From Achatina immaculata (lineage: Eukaryota > Mollusca > Gastropoda > Stylommatophora > Achatinidae), in contig CM019708.1 in the NCBI GenBank assembly GCA_009760885.1, positions 12,344,431-12,408,430 on the forward strand: 64,000 nt of DNA, given 5' to 3'. The notes below the pieces were generated by a model, which was given only the letters and a program-made list of their open reading frames with translations, was not told the DNA's origin and did no database searches. Position numbers and translations under genes: made by a program. Positions 36,243 to 47,900 of the stretch are shown in pieces. How positions within the stretch are numbered: the first letter of the stretch is position 1; every line of letters starts with the position of its first letter.

Positions 36243-36652
36243 ATGCTCATTCATTCATTCATCTGCATGTCCCTTGAAGAACTTTGCCTCCCTAAAAGCA
36301 CTCCTGTAGGCCTCTCGGTTGTGACCAAGATGGCCTGCAGCTGATGCATCCATTTGCAGATCATCAACGATGTCTTGCAGCCATCTTTGCTTTGGTCTTC
36401 CTCTCTTTCTTTTTCCAATTATGTACCCTTCCAAGACGGTTTTCTCTAGATTATCATGACATTTAATGTGTCCAAAATATTTAAGTTTTCTTTGTTTAAC
36501 CCCCTTTACTAGCCAGCCTTCTTCAGTATTAAGTTCTTGTAGTATGGATATATTTGTTCTTTTTTGTGTCCATGATATTTGAAGAACTCTTCTGTAGCAT
36601 TTACATTCAAAGGCATTTATGTGTTTCTCAGCTGTTTTGTTAAGTGTATTTT
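36243..36652 (-). mobile_element. Younger LINE family B copy nested in the older one
   Basis: Minus-strand frame LNKTAEKHINAFECKCYRRV, then TEEGWLVKGVKQRKLKYFGH, KRKRGRPKQRWLQDIVDDLQ and the C-terminal tail, followed by a (GAAT)n tail at 36246-36258. It separates the YLFNVYTE and HIMRNVRED parts of the older copy, so it is a later insertion. Confidence 0.75.
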
Positions 36653-36704
36653 CAGTATACACGTTAAATAAGTAAGGAGACAGTATGCACTGGGTACGCG
36701 ACAT

Positions 36705-37427
36705 AAAATGCTATGGAAAACAGCTGCTGAAGACAGAAAATATCTTCCCCTTATTGGCGAGATACAACAGAGTGCTTGGTACATGAAACTGTTGATGAAC
36801 GAAAGAAAAACTGGGTATGGGGGGAGGTGGGTGGGCGGGGGGCATGTTTAAAGAGAACTGAAAGAAGTAGCGTCTTTACCTGCAACGATACACAACTCTG
36901 ATGTTAGTGTTAGAATTGACAGTTTATCTCCCCTCCATCACATTTACAAGATTAGATTTCTCCATGGTAACATGAAATCAGTCCCTGAAAATCCGATAAT
37001 TCTGTTTTATTTAAATCTAATACCATAATTTTCTAAAGTTCGTCAGACTGTGCACACCACTGGCCATGTTTGGAACTACAGATCTAGCGTGATGTATATT
37101 TATCTTTCTCAAAATATCTGTTCTCCGTTCCTTTTCTCCTTTTTACATTTTGTTGATATTTGAAAAAAAAAAAAGATGTAATCTGTTCTAAGTTTTTAAG
37201 TATTCAGTCAAATGCAAATATTGAGTTTTCTAGTTTGTTTAACATAAACTCAAACACAAATCATGTCTGTTGCCAATGAATGTTCGCTTAAAGTATGTAT
37301 GCTGTTCTGTTCCAGAAACCATAATCACTTATTTTATGCTAAAGTTTAAATGGTTTTTTTTTCTCTGTATAATCTCGGTCTGCTGTACAAGTTTGCCAAA
37401 ATAACATTGATGCTTATTAAACAATGT
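36705..37427. other. Unassigned AT-rich sequence
   Basis: No element or exon recognised. Confidence 0.35.
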
Positions 37428-37440
37428 AAGATAAGCAAGA

Positions 37441-37565
37441 CATCGTTGACAATCTGGAAATGGATGCAACAGCAGCAGGCCATCTTGCTCACAACCGAGA
37501 GGCCTAAAGGAGTGCTGTTTGGGAGGCAAAGTTCCGCAAGGGACATGCAAATGAATGAATGAATG
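37441..37565 (+). mobile_element. Extremely 5'-truncated LINE family B copy (125 bp)
   Basis: Only the last coding stretch and a (GAAT)n tail remain. A perfect 13-bp duplication, AAGATAAGCAAGA, flanks it (37428-37440 and 37566-37578). Confidence 0.85.
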
Positions 37566-37794
37566 AAGATAAGCAAGAATTATCGCTTTAAAAATTTCAA
37601 ACACTTTAAAACCATTAATGTTTTTTTTTTTAATTATGAGCTCAGAAATTTAGCTTAAATATCCAGATTTTTATTTTGCTGAATGCCAATATTACAAATT
37701 TTGCTTCAGTTCGAATTAAACTCATTTTTGTTGACATATCACGCTGTTGTCCTGTTGCTGTGAATAATGTTTGTTTTCACTGTTTTAGGTCACA

Positions 37795-38225
37795 TTTAGA
37801 GAAAGATGACACATCACAAAGTACTAGATATGAAGAAGAAAAAAGTATCAGATGTGAAACAGAAGAAATATTAGATGTGAAACTGAAGAAATATTAGATG
37901 TGAAACCGGAGAAATATTAGATGTGAAACTGGAGAAATATTAGATGTGAAACAGAAGAAATATTAGATGTGAAACAGAAGAAATATTAGATGTGAAACAG
38001 AAGAAATATTAGATGTGAAACTGGAGAAATATTAGATGTAAAATAGAAGAGGTGATTAAATGTGAAACAGTAGAAGTATTAGATGTGAAACTGAAGAAGT
38101 GATTAAATGTAAAACAGAAGAGGTGATTAGATGTGAAACTAAAGAAGTGATCAGATGTGAAACAGAAGAGGTGATTAGATGTGAAACAGAAGAAGCTCAC
38201 ATGTCACAAAGCAGTAAATGTGAAA
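37795..38225. repeat. ~22 bp minisatellite
   Basis: About 18 copies around GAAATATTAGATGTGAAACA, with GAAGTGATTAGATGTGAAAC variants in the right half. Confidence 0.9.
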
Positions 38226-38520
38226 CAGTTCTTTGTGCAGGTTTTATTGAATGCATGAAAAAAAAAACAAAGTGAAATGCTCGACAGAAGAAAACTGTAT
38301 GTGATCTATTTCCCTTTTATACTTCACACAGCTGTACAAAAATCATAAGTAAATAATATAATCGGATCAAATATTTAACATTTTCAGCTGTTGTAAACTG
38401 CCTGGGCACAAAGACCTCATGCCGTGTGTCACTTGAGGTGGAACGAGCTTGCTGCTTGCCCACAGTAGAGCTTAATAAAAACAGACATTTAAATATTTTC
38501 TTAGTGCCAAGAGAATACTA

Positions 38521-39150
38521 CGGATGTTGAAGAAGTCAACCAATTCGCATATCTCAGCAGCTACATAGACCAGGATGGTGACACCAGAAAAGAAGTTAGA
38601 ATTCAAATTGCAAAAAGCAGCACTGACCTTCAAGAATCTTGAGAACATATGGCATTCAAAAGTTATAAGCACAAAAACCAAGTTAAGATTATTCAATTCA
38701 AATGTAATATTGACCCTCATGTATGTATGCAAAAGCTGGAAAACGACTAAAGAAATAGACAAGAAATTAGACTCTTTCAAAAACAAATGCACCAGGAAAA
38801 TAATCGGTATAAAGTGGAACGAATTCAAGAACAATGCAGAGATAAGACAGATGAGCAAACAACAACTTGTCTCATGGATGATTAGAAAAAGAAGATGGAC
38901 ATATGTCGGTCATGTGTTGAGAAGAAACAATCAGAGAATCCCCAAGCAAGCTATCAAGTGGAACAAAATAGGCCAAAAAAGAAGAGGTCGACCACGTGAA
39001 ACTCTAAAGAGGACATTAAGAGAGGCCAGTTTAGTGGGCATATCATCTCTTGATGAGATTGAAAAACTCACTGAAGACAGGAAATCTTGGCAAACTACCA
39101 TGTGGGCCCTATGTGACGTTTAGTGGCATGGGAAGGATGTAAGATGTAAG
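38521..39150 (+). mobile_element. 5'-truncated LINE family A, 630 bp
   Basis: Plus strand: NQFAYLSSYIDQDGDTRKEV, a frameshift near 38625, then NVILTLMYVCKSWKTTKEID, GIKWNEFKNNAEIRQM, RKRRWTYVGHVLRRNNQRIP and GRPRETLKRTL, ending with a TGTGACGTTTAG stop and a GTAAGAT tail. A perfect 12-bp duplication, AAGAGAATACTA, flanks it (38509-38520 and 39151-39162). Longest copy of this family in the window. Confidence 0.88.
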
Positions 39151-39164
39151 AAGAGAATACTAAG

Positions 39165-40850
39165 TGTCATATAAAAAACCACAGTTTCGGCACAGGAAAA
39201 TGAAAAACATGTCTGAAATGTCTAAAACGGTGAAATGATTAAATACAAAGGAAACAATTTTGAAGGTGAGACTGGCCAAACTGGTAGCAGTGGAGCTTCT
39301 CAGACTGAAGATGTTGGGATATATTCCCCCTGCAGCTGCACTTCATCACTGGTGCTACAGAACACATGCACTTGTGCTGAAATCTTTCCTTGAGGAGATC
39401 AGAGCACCTGCAGACTAGTCCAGAGGGAAATGAAAATGATCCTAAAAATAACATAAAATTTAAGGAGAAAGAAAAAAAAAACAAACATTCAGCATCACAG
39501 ATTTTACAGGACAACAGTTTTGTATGTACAGTAGTATGTACACAAACAATGAGGTTTTGAACAGAACATGTCAGGAAAGTTTTATTTCCCAGCATGTGTG
39601 TTACTGGAAAAAAAATCATTAAATGCTACAAAATGTTATTAAAATGGCCAGTTTTGAACTTCACATGGGAGCAAAGATTGCTGTATTAATGTGACTGGGC
39701 CAGCAAGTCACAGGTGGCAGAAACTCTAGCCCACTTCCTCATGCTGCTCTTAGACACAGTCTCATGCCCTCCTTCTACCTGGCCAGCAGGATAAAGGTTG
39801 GTATGATCTCCAGGCTGGTGGAGATTTAAATTCAAGAACACTACTGCAGCTCACTACCCATCTCAGCTTCAACACTAGGGGTTCTAAAACTTTTTATTAT
39901 TACAGACACCCAATGATTGCCTAATATGTCCCCATTATCCTCTTTGTCAGGCTATCAAAATCATCATCATCGCCACAAGTTTTATTTGACACCAATATAA
40001 CTTCTTTTTACTTCACATATGGATAGCTAGGAACAGAACAGTTGAAAGGAATTCTACTCTAACAACAATTTTTCAGACAGAAACTCTTCAGAGACTCATA
40101 TATGGATATGGACATGGATAGCTAGGAATAGAACAGATGAAAGAAAATTCTACTCTAACAATTTTTCAGACAGAAACTCTTCAGAGACTCAGTCCCATGC
40201 CTTCAGTTAAGAACCCCCCGTTCAAGTCAGACATGGCACTGCATTCACAATTTTACAGGAAAATCATACAAAAATTGGTGATAATGGCAATATCATTTTA
40301 CAATATATATTGAAAATAAACTAACATCACTGAATTCATGCAAACAAAAGGAGTGAATGTTACATATATATATCATTATATTTCAGTTAGCAGAAATATT
40401 ACAGACTTCACAATACAATATAGAAAATGTTATACATCATTTTACATATGCAACAATGATACATGGTTTACAGTGAGAATATAATGCTGTTTACAGTGGG
40501 AATATAATGCTGTTCATTCATCCATTTGGTAACTAGCCTTTAGGCACTGCAGATCAGGCTTCTCCATCTTGTGCCAGACTTTTATGCACCACAAACAAGG
40601 CTAAAAGATCTATGGGGTGTAGCGAAAGTCTCCAGACACAGCTAAAAGAGTGCATCTGACACATAGTTATGTACACAACATCAAGTGCACTTTGAGTGGA
40701 GGATACACATTTGTACATGTTTAAAAAGAAGTGATTATCACACAGATTATGTTTTGTTACTAAAGATATAATTTTCTTAAAATATTATATTTTCCTACAT
40801 ATGGAGGCTTTTCAGATGCCCTGTATATAACAGTCTGCTCCTCTAGAGTC
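39165..40850. other. Unassigned sequence with a local duplication
   Basis: No gene recognised. About 80 bp around GGATAGCTAGGAACAGAACA and CAGACAGAAACTCTTCAGAG occurs twice in tandem at 40019-40190, with small differences. Confidence 0.45.
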
Positions 40851-40854
40851 AGTA

Positions 40855-41575
40855 GTGGCCTTCAACACATGCAAAGTTGACCCTGGTCTTTCATCATCAT
40901 TTCATGCCATCTCCCATGGAAGGTTGGCCGCAATGAATCTCCACTCTGCTCTGATTCTTGTAACACTCGGCCAAGCTTGTCACTGTCCATCTTTTGATGT
41001 TGCCCCCCTATCTATATCACTCTTGTCCTTTTGTTCTTTTCTCTTCGATCTTGCCCTCAAGAAGGATTTTCAGTATAGTACTGTGCCTTTTGACATGCAC
41101 AAAGTATCTTAGCTATCTTGTTTTTATCATTTTAATATTTCTCTTTTCACTTCTAGTTGGTTTAGAACTTTGCTGTTTGTTTTCTTTTCTGTCCATGGGA
41201 TATGCCCTATTCTTCTGTATATCCACATTTCAAGGGCCTTGATTTTCTTTTCTGTTGTTTTATTCTAAGTCCAGGCTTCTACACCATAAAGGAATATTGA
41301 ATATATGTAGCATTTTACAATATATAATCTCAGTTGCTGTGATATTTGTTTTGATGTAAGGATCTTCCTCATTCTGCTGAAGGTGTTTTTTGCCAAACCT
41401 ATTCTTTTGTTAATTTCTGTTTCACATTTTCCATCCTCTGTTATCACGTGCCACAAATACCTGAAGCTTTTCACCTGTTCAAGTAATTCTCCATTTATTT
41501 TTGTATTTACCATTGGCTTTCTCTCTTCTCTGCTGATTACCATTACCTGGTCTTCAGTATCCCTTTTTTTCCCTG
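40855..41575 (-). mobile_element. LINE C-terminal fragment, another family
   Basis: The minus-strand frame at 41543-41265 reads INGELLEQVKSFRYLWHVIT, EINKRIGLAKNTFSRMRKIL and IYSIFLYGVEAWT. These match the post-RT region of LINEs (the F-x-YLG-x-x-I-x-x-DG pattern, here YLWHVITEDG). The rest down to 40855 is decayed. Confidence 0.7.
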
Positions 41576-41975
41576 TGCAACCTGATCAGCTCGTTCAGGT
41601 ATTTCTCTCTCTGTTCCTCTCCCCCCACCCCTCGATTTTTTTCTGGGGAGAACTGTCAGGTGTACTTGTCTGTTACTTACAGGTTTTAACTCCTACTTAC
41701 CAAAGAACATTCAAAACCCACTAACATTTTTTATAATAAAATACCTTGACCTTGATGTTTTAACAGGAAATAATGCAAGGCCTGCCTTTACCATTTACAG
41801 AAGTTTAAAATTATCAACTCCTGATTATAAAACAAAACCATTTAATTGTAGGCATTTTTGTTTTCATAGTTTTTCTTAAAAAAGCTATTTATATGGCTCA
41901 CAGCAAGTTAAGAGCAAGTTTTCAATGTTCTACAACTTGTTACAGAAAAGAAAATTTTTGATCACCCTTGAAGTA

Positions 41976-43262
41976 CGAGGGGTGATTGATAAGTTCTCAG
42001 CATAAGGTGCAACAGATTATTTGTGGACAACTTTTTGGGGTTATTTCTCAACATGGTCCCCTAGCAAGTTTATGCATTTAGTCCAGCAAACCTGGAGCAT
42101 ACGGATCCCTTCTTTGTAAAAGTCAGCATCTTGTGCCAGTAGAAAGTGGTCTACAGCATGTACGACATCATCTTAAGCAAATTTGCAACCTCTGAGCTCC
42201 TTTTTGAGTTTGGTAAACAAATAGTCTGAAGGGGCCACATCTGGGGAATAAGGAGGATGTTCAAGAACCTGGAAGCCGCATTCATGAATGGCAGCCATTG
42301 CCACAGCCGACTTGTGAACTGGAGCATTGTCTTGCCAAAAGATGACTCCTCTCGTCAATTTCCCTCAACATTTTTCCTTCAATTTGACCCGCGGTTGCTT
42401 CACAAGATTAGCATAATAGGCATCAATGACCATTCTGCCCTTTTGAAGATAGTCTACCTATAGCACACCTTCTGAATCCCAAAAGATGGAACCCATTGCT
42501 TTGCCTGCAAGACAGAACCACTCTTGCTTTCTTTGGAGGTGAGGATCCATGATGTTTCCACTGCTTTGACTGTTCTTTGGTTTCTGGTTGAAAATGATGA
42601 ACCCAAGTCTCATCCATACTCACAAATTGCTAAAGAAACGTTTCATAATCTGCAGAAAAATGGTCAAGACTGTCTCTTAACATGTTGAGATGCTGTCGTT
42701 TGTGATCAGCTCCAGGAAGTTTGGGGATCCATCAAGCAGAGACCTTTGTCATTTGAAGATCATTGTGAATAATGGCATGAACACGTTCCTGGGAGATGCC
42801 CAACTCAGTAGCAATGTACCGCTCAGTTAGTCATCAATCTTTCATTATCATATCATGGATTCTGCCGGTGGTTTCATCAGTGGTTCCCGTTTTTGGTCTT
42901 CCTGGATGGGGATCATCTTCCAGACTCTCCCTTCCATGTCTGAATTGAGCTGTCCATTTCTTCACTGTGCTGTAAGAAGGGGCACTCTCCCATAGAGTCT
43001 CCACCATATCCTCATGGATCCCCTTTGATGATAAGCCCTTGATGCAGAGATAGCGAATGACTGCTTGATGAGAAATTTTATCCATTTGTTCAATTTCCGC
43101 CACCCCTTACCACTTCAGTAGCCTGTAAAAAAAATTAATTGCAGTTAATTTCTTGAAACTTGATATTTAATCTTACTTTAACCTGATCTACAAATGCCCT
43201 AATATCAACTGTGTGTCTCAAGAATTTGTACCTTAAGCCGAGAACTTATCAGTCACCCCTTG
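41976..43262 (-). mobile_element. Mariner element 1, decayed (1287 bp)
   Basis: Inverted ends CGAGGGGTGATTGATAAGTT and (reverse complement of right end) CAAGGGGTGACTGATAAGTT lie inside TA dinucleotides (41974-41975 and 43263-43264). Length and TA duplication are typical of mariner. Confidence 0.92.
42173..43103 (-). pseudogene. Mariner transposase pseudogene (element 1)
   Basis: DNA transposase of the Tc1/mariner superfamily. An N-terminal helix-turn-helix region (IRYLCIKGLSSKGIHEDMVE, then STVKKWTAQFRHGRESLEDD and PHPGRPKTGTTDE) is followed by SMDETWVHHF (first catalytic Asp), FWQDNAPVHKS (second) and HPPYSPDVAPSDYLF (third, D34D-type spacing). TGA TGA near 42830, another TGA and a TAG interrupt it, and frameshifts occur in the 42380-42480 stretch. 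It cannot encode an active enzyme. Confidence 0.9.
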
Positions 43263-43284
43263 TATGTTACACCCTTCTCTAAAG

Positions 43285-44633
43285 CAGCCTTTCTCAACCT
43301 TTCTGTCCCCACAGAACCCTTGGAACTTTTTTTTTCATCCCAGTAGAACCCCTGTGTTAAAATATTTACTGCTCATCATTTTTCACTTCATGTGTTCTTC
43401 TTCTCCTTCCCCTCCCCATCATAAAATATATCCATTCTAATAAAGTCACTCATGTAGATAAAAAGAAAAATTGTTTTTCCTTTTAGTTTATCCAGCAGAG
43501 GGCACTGTCACCAAAACTTTGAGTTTTCTGACAGAGTTTACACGTTTTCTCTCTTTTTCCCTTGTGTCAGATGATGAAACGTACAGGTCCTGTTCTACAT
43601 CTCCACACAGAATGTCGGTGATTGAGGAGTTTGGTGGTATCAGGTTCTTCTGAAGATCCTTCAATGCACTGCAAGTCCAGCAGGTGGTATTTAACAGTTT
43701 CTTCTTCTTGTCTGTTGCAGTGTATACAGTATGGTGTGTGGTCAGCGGTCACTCTGTGTAAGTTCTTACTGAGGGTAATGTGTCCTGTTCTCAACCTGAA
43801 AAAAATGCATTGGTCTCTATGACATAAGCTGTTGATATGGTCTCCGGGGTTAGGCTTTGGCAGGTGTGTATATAGGGATCTTCCAGTTGGATTACTGGCC
43901 CAGCTGTCTATCCACTGCTGCTTGCAGTTGTTTTGTATAATGTGTTTAATTGTTCTCATGTTGGTGGGGATGTGGGTCTGTGACATGGTGGCTCCACTCT
44001 TTGCCAGTCTGTCACCACATTCATTTCCTCTGATGTCTATGGGCCCTGGTATCCACTGTAGGGTGGTCTTGATGTCATAGGAGGCGAGTTGGTTTATTGC
44101 ACTGAGTATGTCAGTTGTAATGTGATCAGCTGATGGTATCCAGTTTTCAAGGGCCTGGAGAGCAGACTGGGAGTGTGAGAAAATAACAAGGTTTTTTTTG
44201 GTTGAGAGGCACTGTTTTTGTATTTGGTGATAGTGACTGCCAGGGCTGCTAATATTGCCTGCATCTCTGCATCATAACTGGAGCAGTGAGATCCATAAAG
44301 TGCAGAAATGTGGCTTCTTGTCTTGTCTGGAAACATTATGAGTACCCCACATCCTGCATTGTCTATTTCCTTGAATGCTGAACTGCCACCAAAAAGAATG
44401 CTATACAAAATGTTAATCAGGCTATGGCTTACTGTATATATCTGGTATAGTAGTAGCTTTTTTTTTATTTTCCTTGTTTGTGTACAGCTAAGAATGATTT
44501 TTCAACCAATCTGTCTTGGACAATAATCAAAAGAATGCAATTAAGACCTATTCTTCCACAAGAAGTGTCTAGGAAGGATTTTTTTAGCATAACCCCTGCA
44601 GATCTATCACAGAAGCCAGGTTGAGAAACCCTG
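43285..44633. mobile_element. hAT-type element containing a LINE fragment
   Basis: Ends CAGCCTTTCTCAACCT and (reverse complement of the right end) CAGGGTTTCTCAACCT. A perfect 8-bp duplication, CTCTAAAG, flanks it (43277-43284 and 44634-44641). No hAT transposase is present. The interior from about 43480 to 44460 is LINE-derived. It starts 22 bp from mariner element 1. Confidence 0.88.
43560..44420 (-). pseudogene. LINE RNase H and C-terminal tail inside the hAT element
   Basis: Minus strand: GSSAFKEIDNAGCGVLIMFP, SHCSSYDAEMQAILAAL (RNase H Glu), a broken middle, then FRLRTGHITLSKNLHRVTA and HTPYCIHCNRQEEETVKYHL (zinc-finger-like tail). The first RNase H motif has lost its TDG start. Frameshifts separate the parts. 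This LINE differs from that at 7.7 kb. Confidence 0.8.
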
Positions 44634-44722
44634 CTCTAAAGTCACATATCTAGTGCTTGTAATATCTGTTTCTTCAATTTAATGTCCAAATCTCACCAGC
44701 AAAATACTCTTTCTAAGGATTC

Positions 44723-44728
44723 TTTATT
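44723..44728 (-). terminator. Candidate polyadenylation signal of the large gene
   Basis: AATAAA on the minus strand, about 210 bp beyond the TAA stop and about 90 bp before the hAT element. No transcript evidence is available. Confidence 0.45.
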
Positions 44729-44937
44729 TTTCTTTATGTCATTAAAAAAAAAACAAACACTTTTCTCCCTTTGTTATTTCAACTGTGCATTTGCAGTTAG
44801 CCATTTCTGTTGAATTGAGGCACTTCAGTAATCACTTCACAGCTACAGGCAGCAGTAAGTAACTAATATAAATGTAATGTAAATGTGCGGCAAAAAAATA
44901 ACTTCACTACAACGGCTCACAAACATGATTTTCTTTC

Positions 44938-44969
44938 TTAGTACAACTCAGGGTCAGTCAATGGCTGAT
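44938..44969 (-). CDS. Large gene, last coding exon
   Basis: Acceptor TTTTGTTTTCCAG, then AT completing a codon, then QPLTDPELY and TAA. It enters in phase 1, matching the previous exon. Confidence 0.8.
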
Positions 44970-47900
44970 CTGGAAAACAAAACAAAACAAAATTAGCATG
45001 AGTTGAGATCTCATTTTTATAATAATAGACTGACATTGTCTACAGTATGGCAAAGTTAGAAGGAATTCATACAAACAAAACCAGCTGCAGAAGCAGAATT
45101 CAGCCTCTATAACATATACCTTAAGGTCTTCACTGACTTAGATTTTCAACATGAATGAATGCCCATGCCAGAGCAGAGCATGTGCTTCGGAAATGTCTAA
45201 TGTCTTCTGATCCACAAAACCACATCTAGCCACCAGGTTTGGATTTAAGGCTGAATATACAAAAACCTGGAGTAAACCACTTACTTCATCCCACAACCGA
45301 GAACCCGATTTAGCTTGAACTAAAAACTTGACTGATGACAGTGTTTCAAGGGTGTCCGAAGTATGCAAACCTACACAATATAAGGGTTGACAATGTTGGG
45401 CCGCTAACAGAACATGGAGAACTTCATGAACATTTGTCTTACTATTATGGCATCTGATTCAGAATGATTCAGCATTTAAGTGCTCAAGAAGATTAAGTGA
45501 AGAAAGTGTAACGTCTTCTTTCATTTAAGATGAAGTGCTTTCAATTTAGAAGCAATCTGTAACCAGAATTATGTTAGTTTTTTTTTTCTCAATTTACGTT
45601 TATAAACAGAATCAAAAGCAAGAATTAGTAAACTTGTGTATATTAACACCAGAGGCATTTCATGTGAAAATTTCATAACCTAATTTTATATTTCATAAAA
45701 TTAACATAAAATATCTGAATCAAATAAAACTAGAGTGCCTCTTGCCAGGTGGTCACTAAATCCACACGCCAAACTTTGTTTTAAGATCAGCTTACCTTCT
45801 ACTACAGTGTTCTTTGTCTTGACACTGGTTTCTTTACTCCACTGAGTTTTGGCTCCAGAATCTGTAGAACTGATGGACAACTTCCGCCAGTCTACAAACA
45901 CAGACATTATATTACCCATACAAATAGCAGAAGATTTTATGAAGCAAAAGCAATTTAGTTTATGTACTTAAAATTTTCTAACACACTCTATGGTGCAGAT
46001 ATAAAGACATTAAGAAAAGAAGCACATCTGGGTCTCTGTAACAGCAGGATCTGTATACATGGATTTGTGCCTTTCGTGGAGCTCTTGTGCAATTTATAAT
46101 CCACTAAACATTTGACAGACTCACAAGTGATGGCAAATATGTGTCTTCAAAACTAGCAATATGTGACACCAAAGAGCTTTTATGGACAACTTCTATGAAC
46201 ACAATGACAACATAGTTCTTGCTTTTAAGCTCAAGGAAAGACTTCATTTAGAAGCCAGATTCATTTAGCTGGAGCAGCTTCCAATCACAATGTTCATTAA
46301 AAAGATAGCTCCAGTGTGTTAACTCTAGGAGCCCTAGAATGAAAATATTGACAATAGTCAATACAGCCTCTCAACTTTGGTTTATGAGACCCTTACTACT
46401 GAGGAATACTGACTCAACTTTGGTTTATGAGACCCTTACTACTGAGGAATACTGACTCAACTTTGGTTTATGAGACCCCTGCTACTGAGGAATACTGATT
46501 CAACTTTGGTTTACTGCTGAGGAATACTGATCCGATATTATGACTGCTGCTCAAATTGTTCTTCTTCTTCTAGCTCGCTGGAACTGTATGCTTGATCTTC
46601 TTTGCAGCCGATGTGGTGAAGGTGTTGAGGTGCAGCATCATGTTGGACTGGAATTGGGCTTTTCTTCAAACTCTGAGTGGAATTAAAAAGGCAGAAGGTG
46701 GCAGTACTACTTCAGCTGACTCCACTGTCACGACGACTATGGCCCTGTTAGCCAGGCCAGGCCTGTTATTGGGAGTATCAACGGTGAGGTGGGACAGGGT
46801 CTTGGCCAGTATGTCAGCTATAGATCACTGGCTGCTAAACTGGACAGCATCATCTGCTTCTACTTCAGTTGTTAAATAAATAAAAATGATGAAATGGACC
46901 TGAATTGTGATTCATTCTTGAAAATCACATTTAAAATCTTCCAGATACATTTAAATATTGTTCTGCTTCAACAGAATATACACAACTAAAAACTTCATCT
47001 GAGATTTTTTAGGAGATGGTAGAGATATTCCTGGAATTTAAACATACAAAAACTTCATCTGGGGCTGTTTAGATGATGGTAGAGATATTCCTGGAATTCA
47101 AAATTTTCACTACAATAGTAGTCATGTAAAACTATAATAAGACGAACCATCATGTATCAATCAGAAATGTGGAGTACAACAAAGAAGGATGAACAACAAT
47201 TGCAGATCTTTGAGAACAAGATCCTAAGAATAATCTTTGGGCTGATAAAGGATACCAACAGTAAAGAATAGAGAGCTAAAAAGAACACTGAACTGAATAG
47301 CTTATTTAAATCCCAATGAATTATAAATGTCTTGAAACTGAACAGACTACGCTGGCTGGGCCATGTAGAAAGAATGGAAGAGAACAGACAAATGAAAAAT
47401 GATGTATGCACAAGAGATGAGGGAAACAAGACCAAGAGGTAGACCAAGACAGAGATGGAAAGACAACATAGAAGAGGATATAAAAAAAAATTGGTGTCAC
47501 CAACTGGAGAGAGAAGATAGAGAGGAATGGAGGTGAACTTTATCTGCTGCAATGAGGCTTAATGGCTTGGAAAGCTGAAGAAGAGGAAGTAGTCATGTAA
47601 TACTTCTGTCTTGAACATTTACTTCTGAGGTTATATGAAAGACCTAGTCTACAGTCAGAAAGTGAACCTACTACAGGAAGGGAAGCCAAGAATCTGTGGT
47701 AATCTGAAAGTGTGGCTAAAGATATACTATAGTGTGCCTGATAGGATATGGAATATAAGTCTGAAGTATACAGAGTCAAATGAAGTTGAATACAAGTTAA
47801 AGTCTGAGAAATAAAATGAAATAAGTATCATTTTTGTAAAAAAATTTTGGTTAAAATGAATGAACATATCAGTATTTTTTTTGGGGGGGGGGGTGGGGGG

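Larger units (their letters stand above)
34985..36704 (-). mobile_element. LINE family B copy on the 5' side of RPL32, doubly interrupted
   Basis: On the minus strand, from right: CILSPYLFNVYTE (RT motif B tail, 36704-36653), then, after an inserted younger copy, HIMRNVREDVDKSYYDAI and ADDTVLLSTTHKKGMEKL (RT motif C), then NGDTMREVKRRTSIA, and beyond a TTAA element the AEKHINAFECKCYRR segment at 34985-35056. In-frame stops and shifts are present. Interrupted at 36243-36652 and 35061-35769. Confidence 0.8.

Noticed and set aside
38009..38200. Repeat frame FCFTSNHLF
   Set aside because: Antisense reading of a 22-bp minisatellite.
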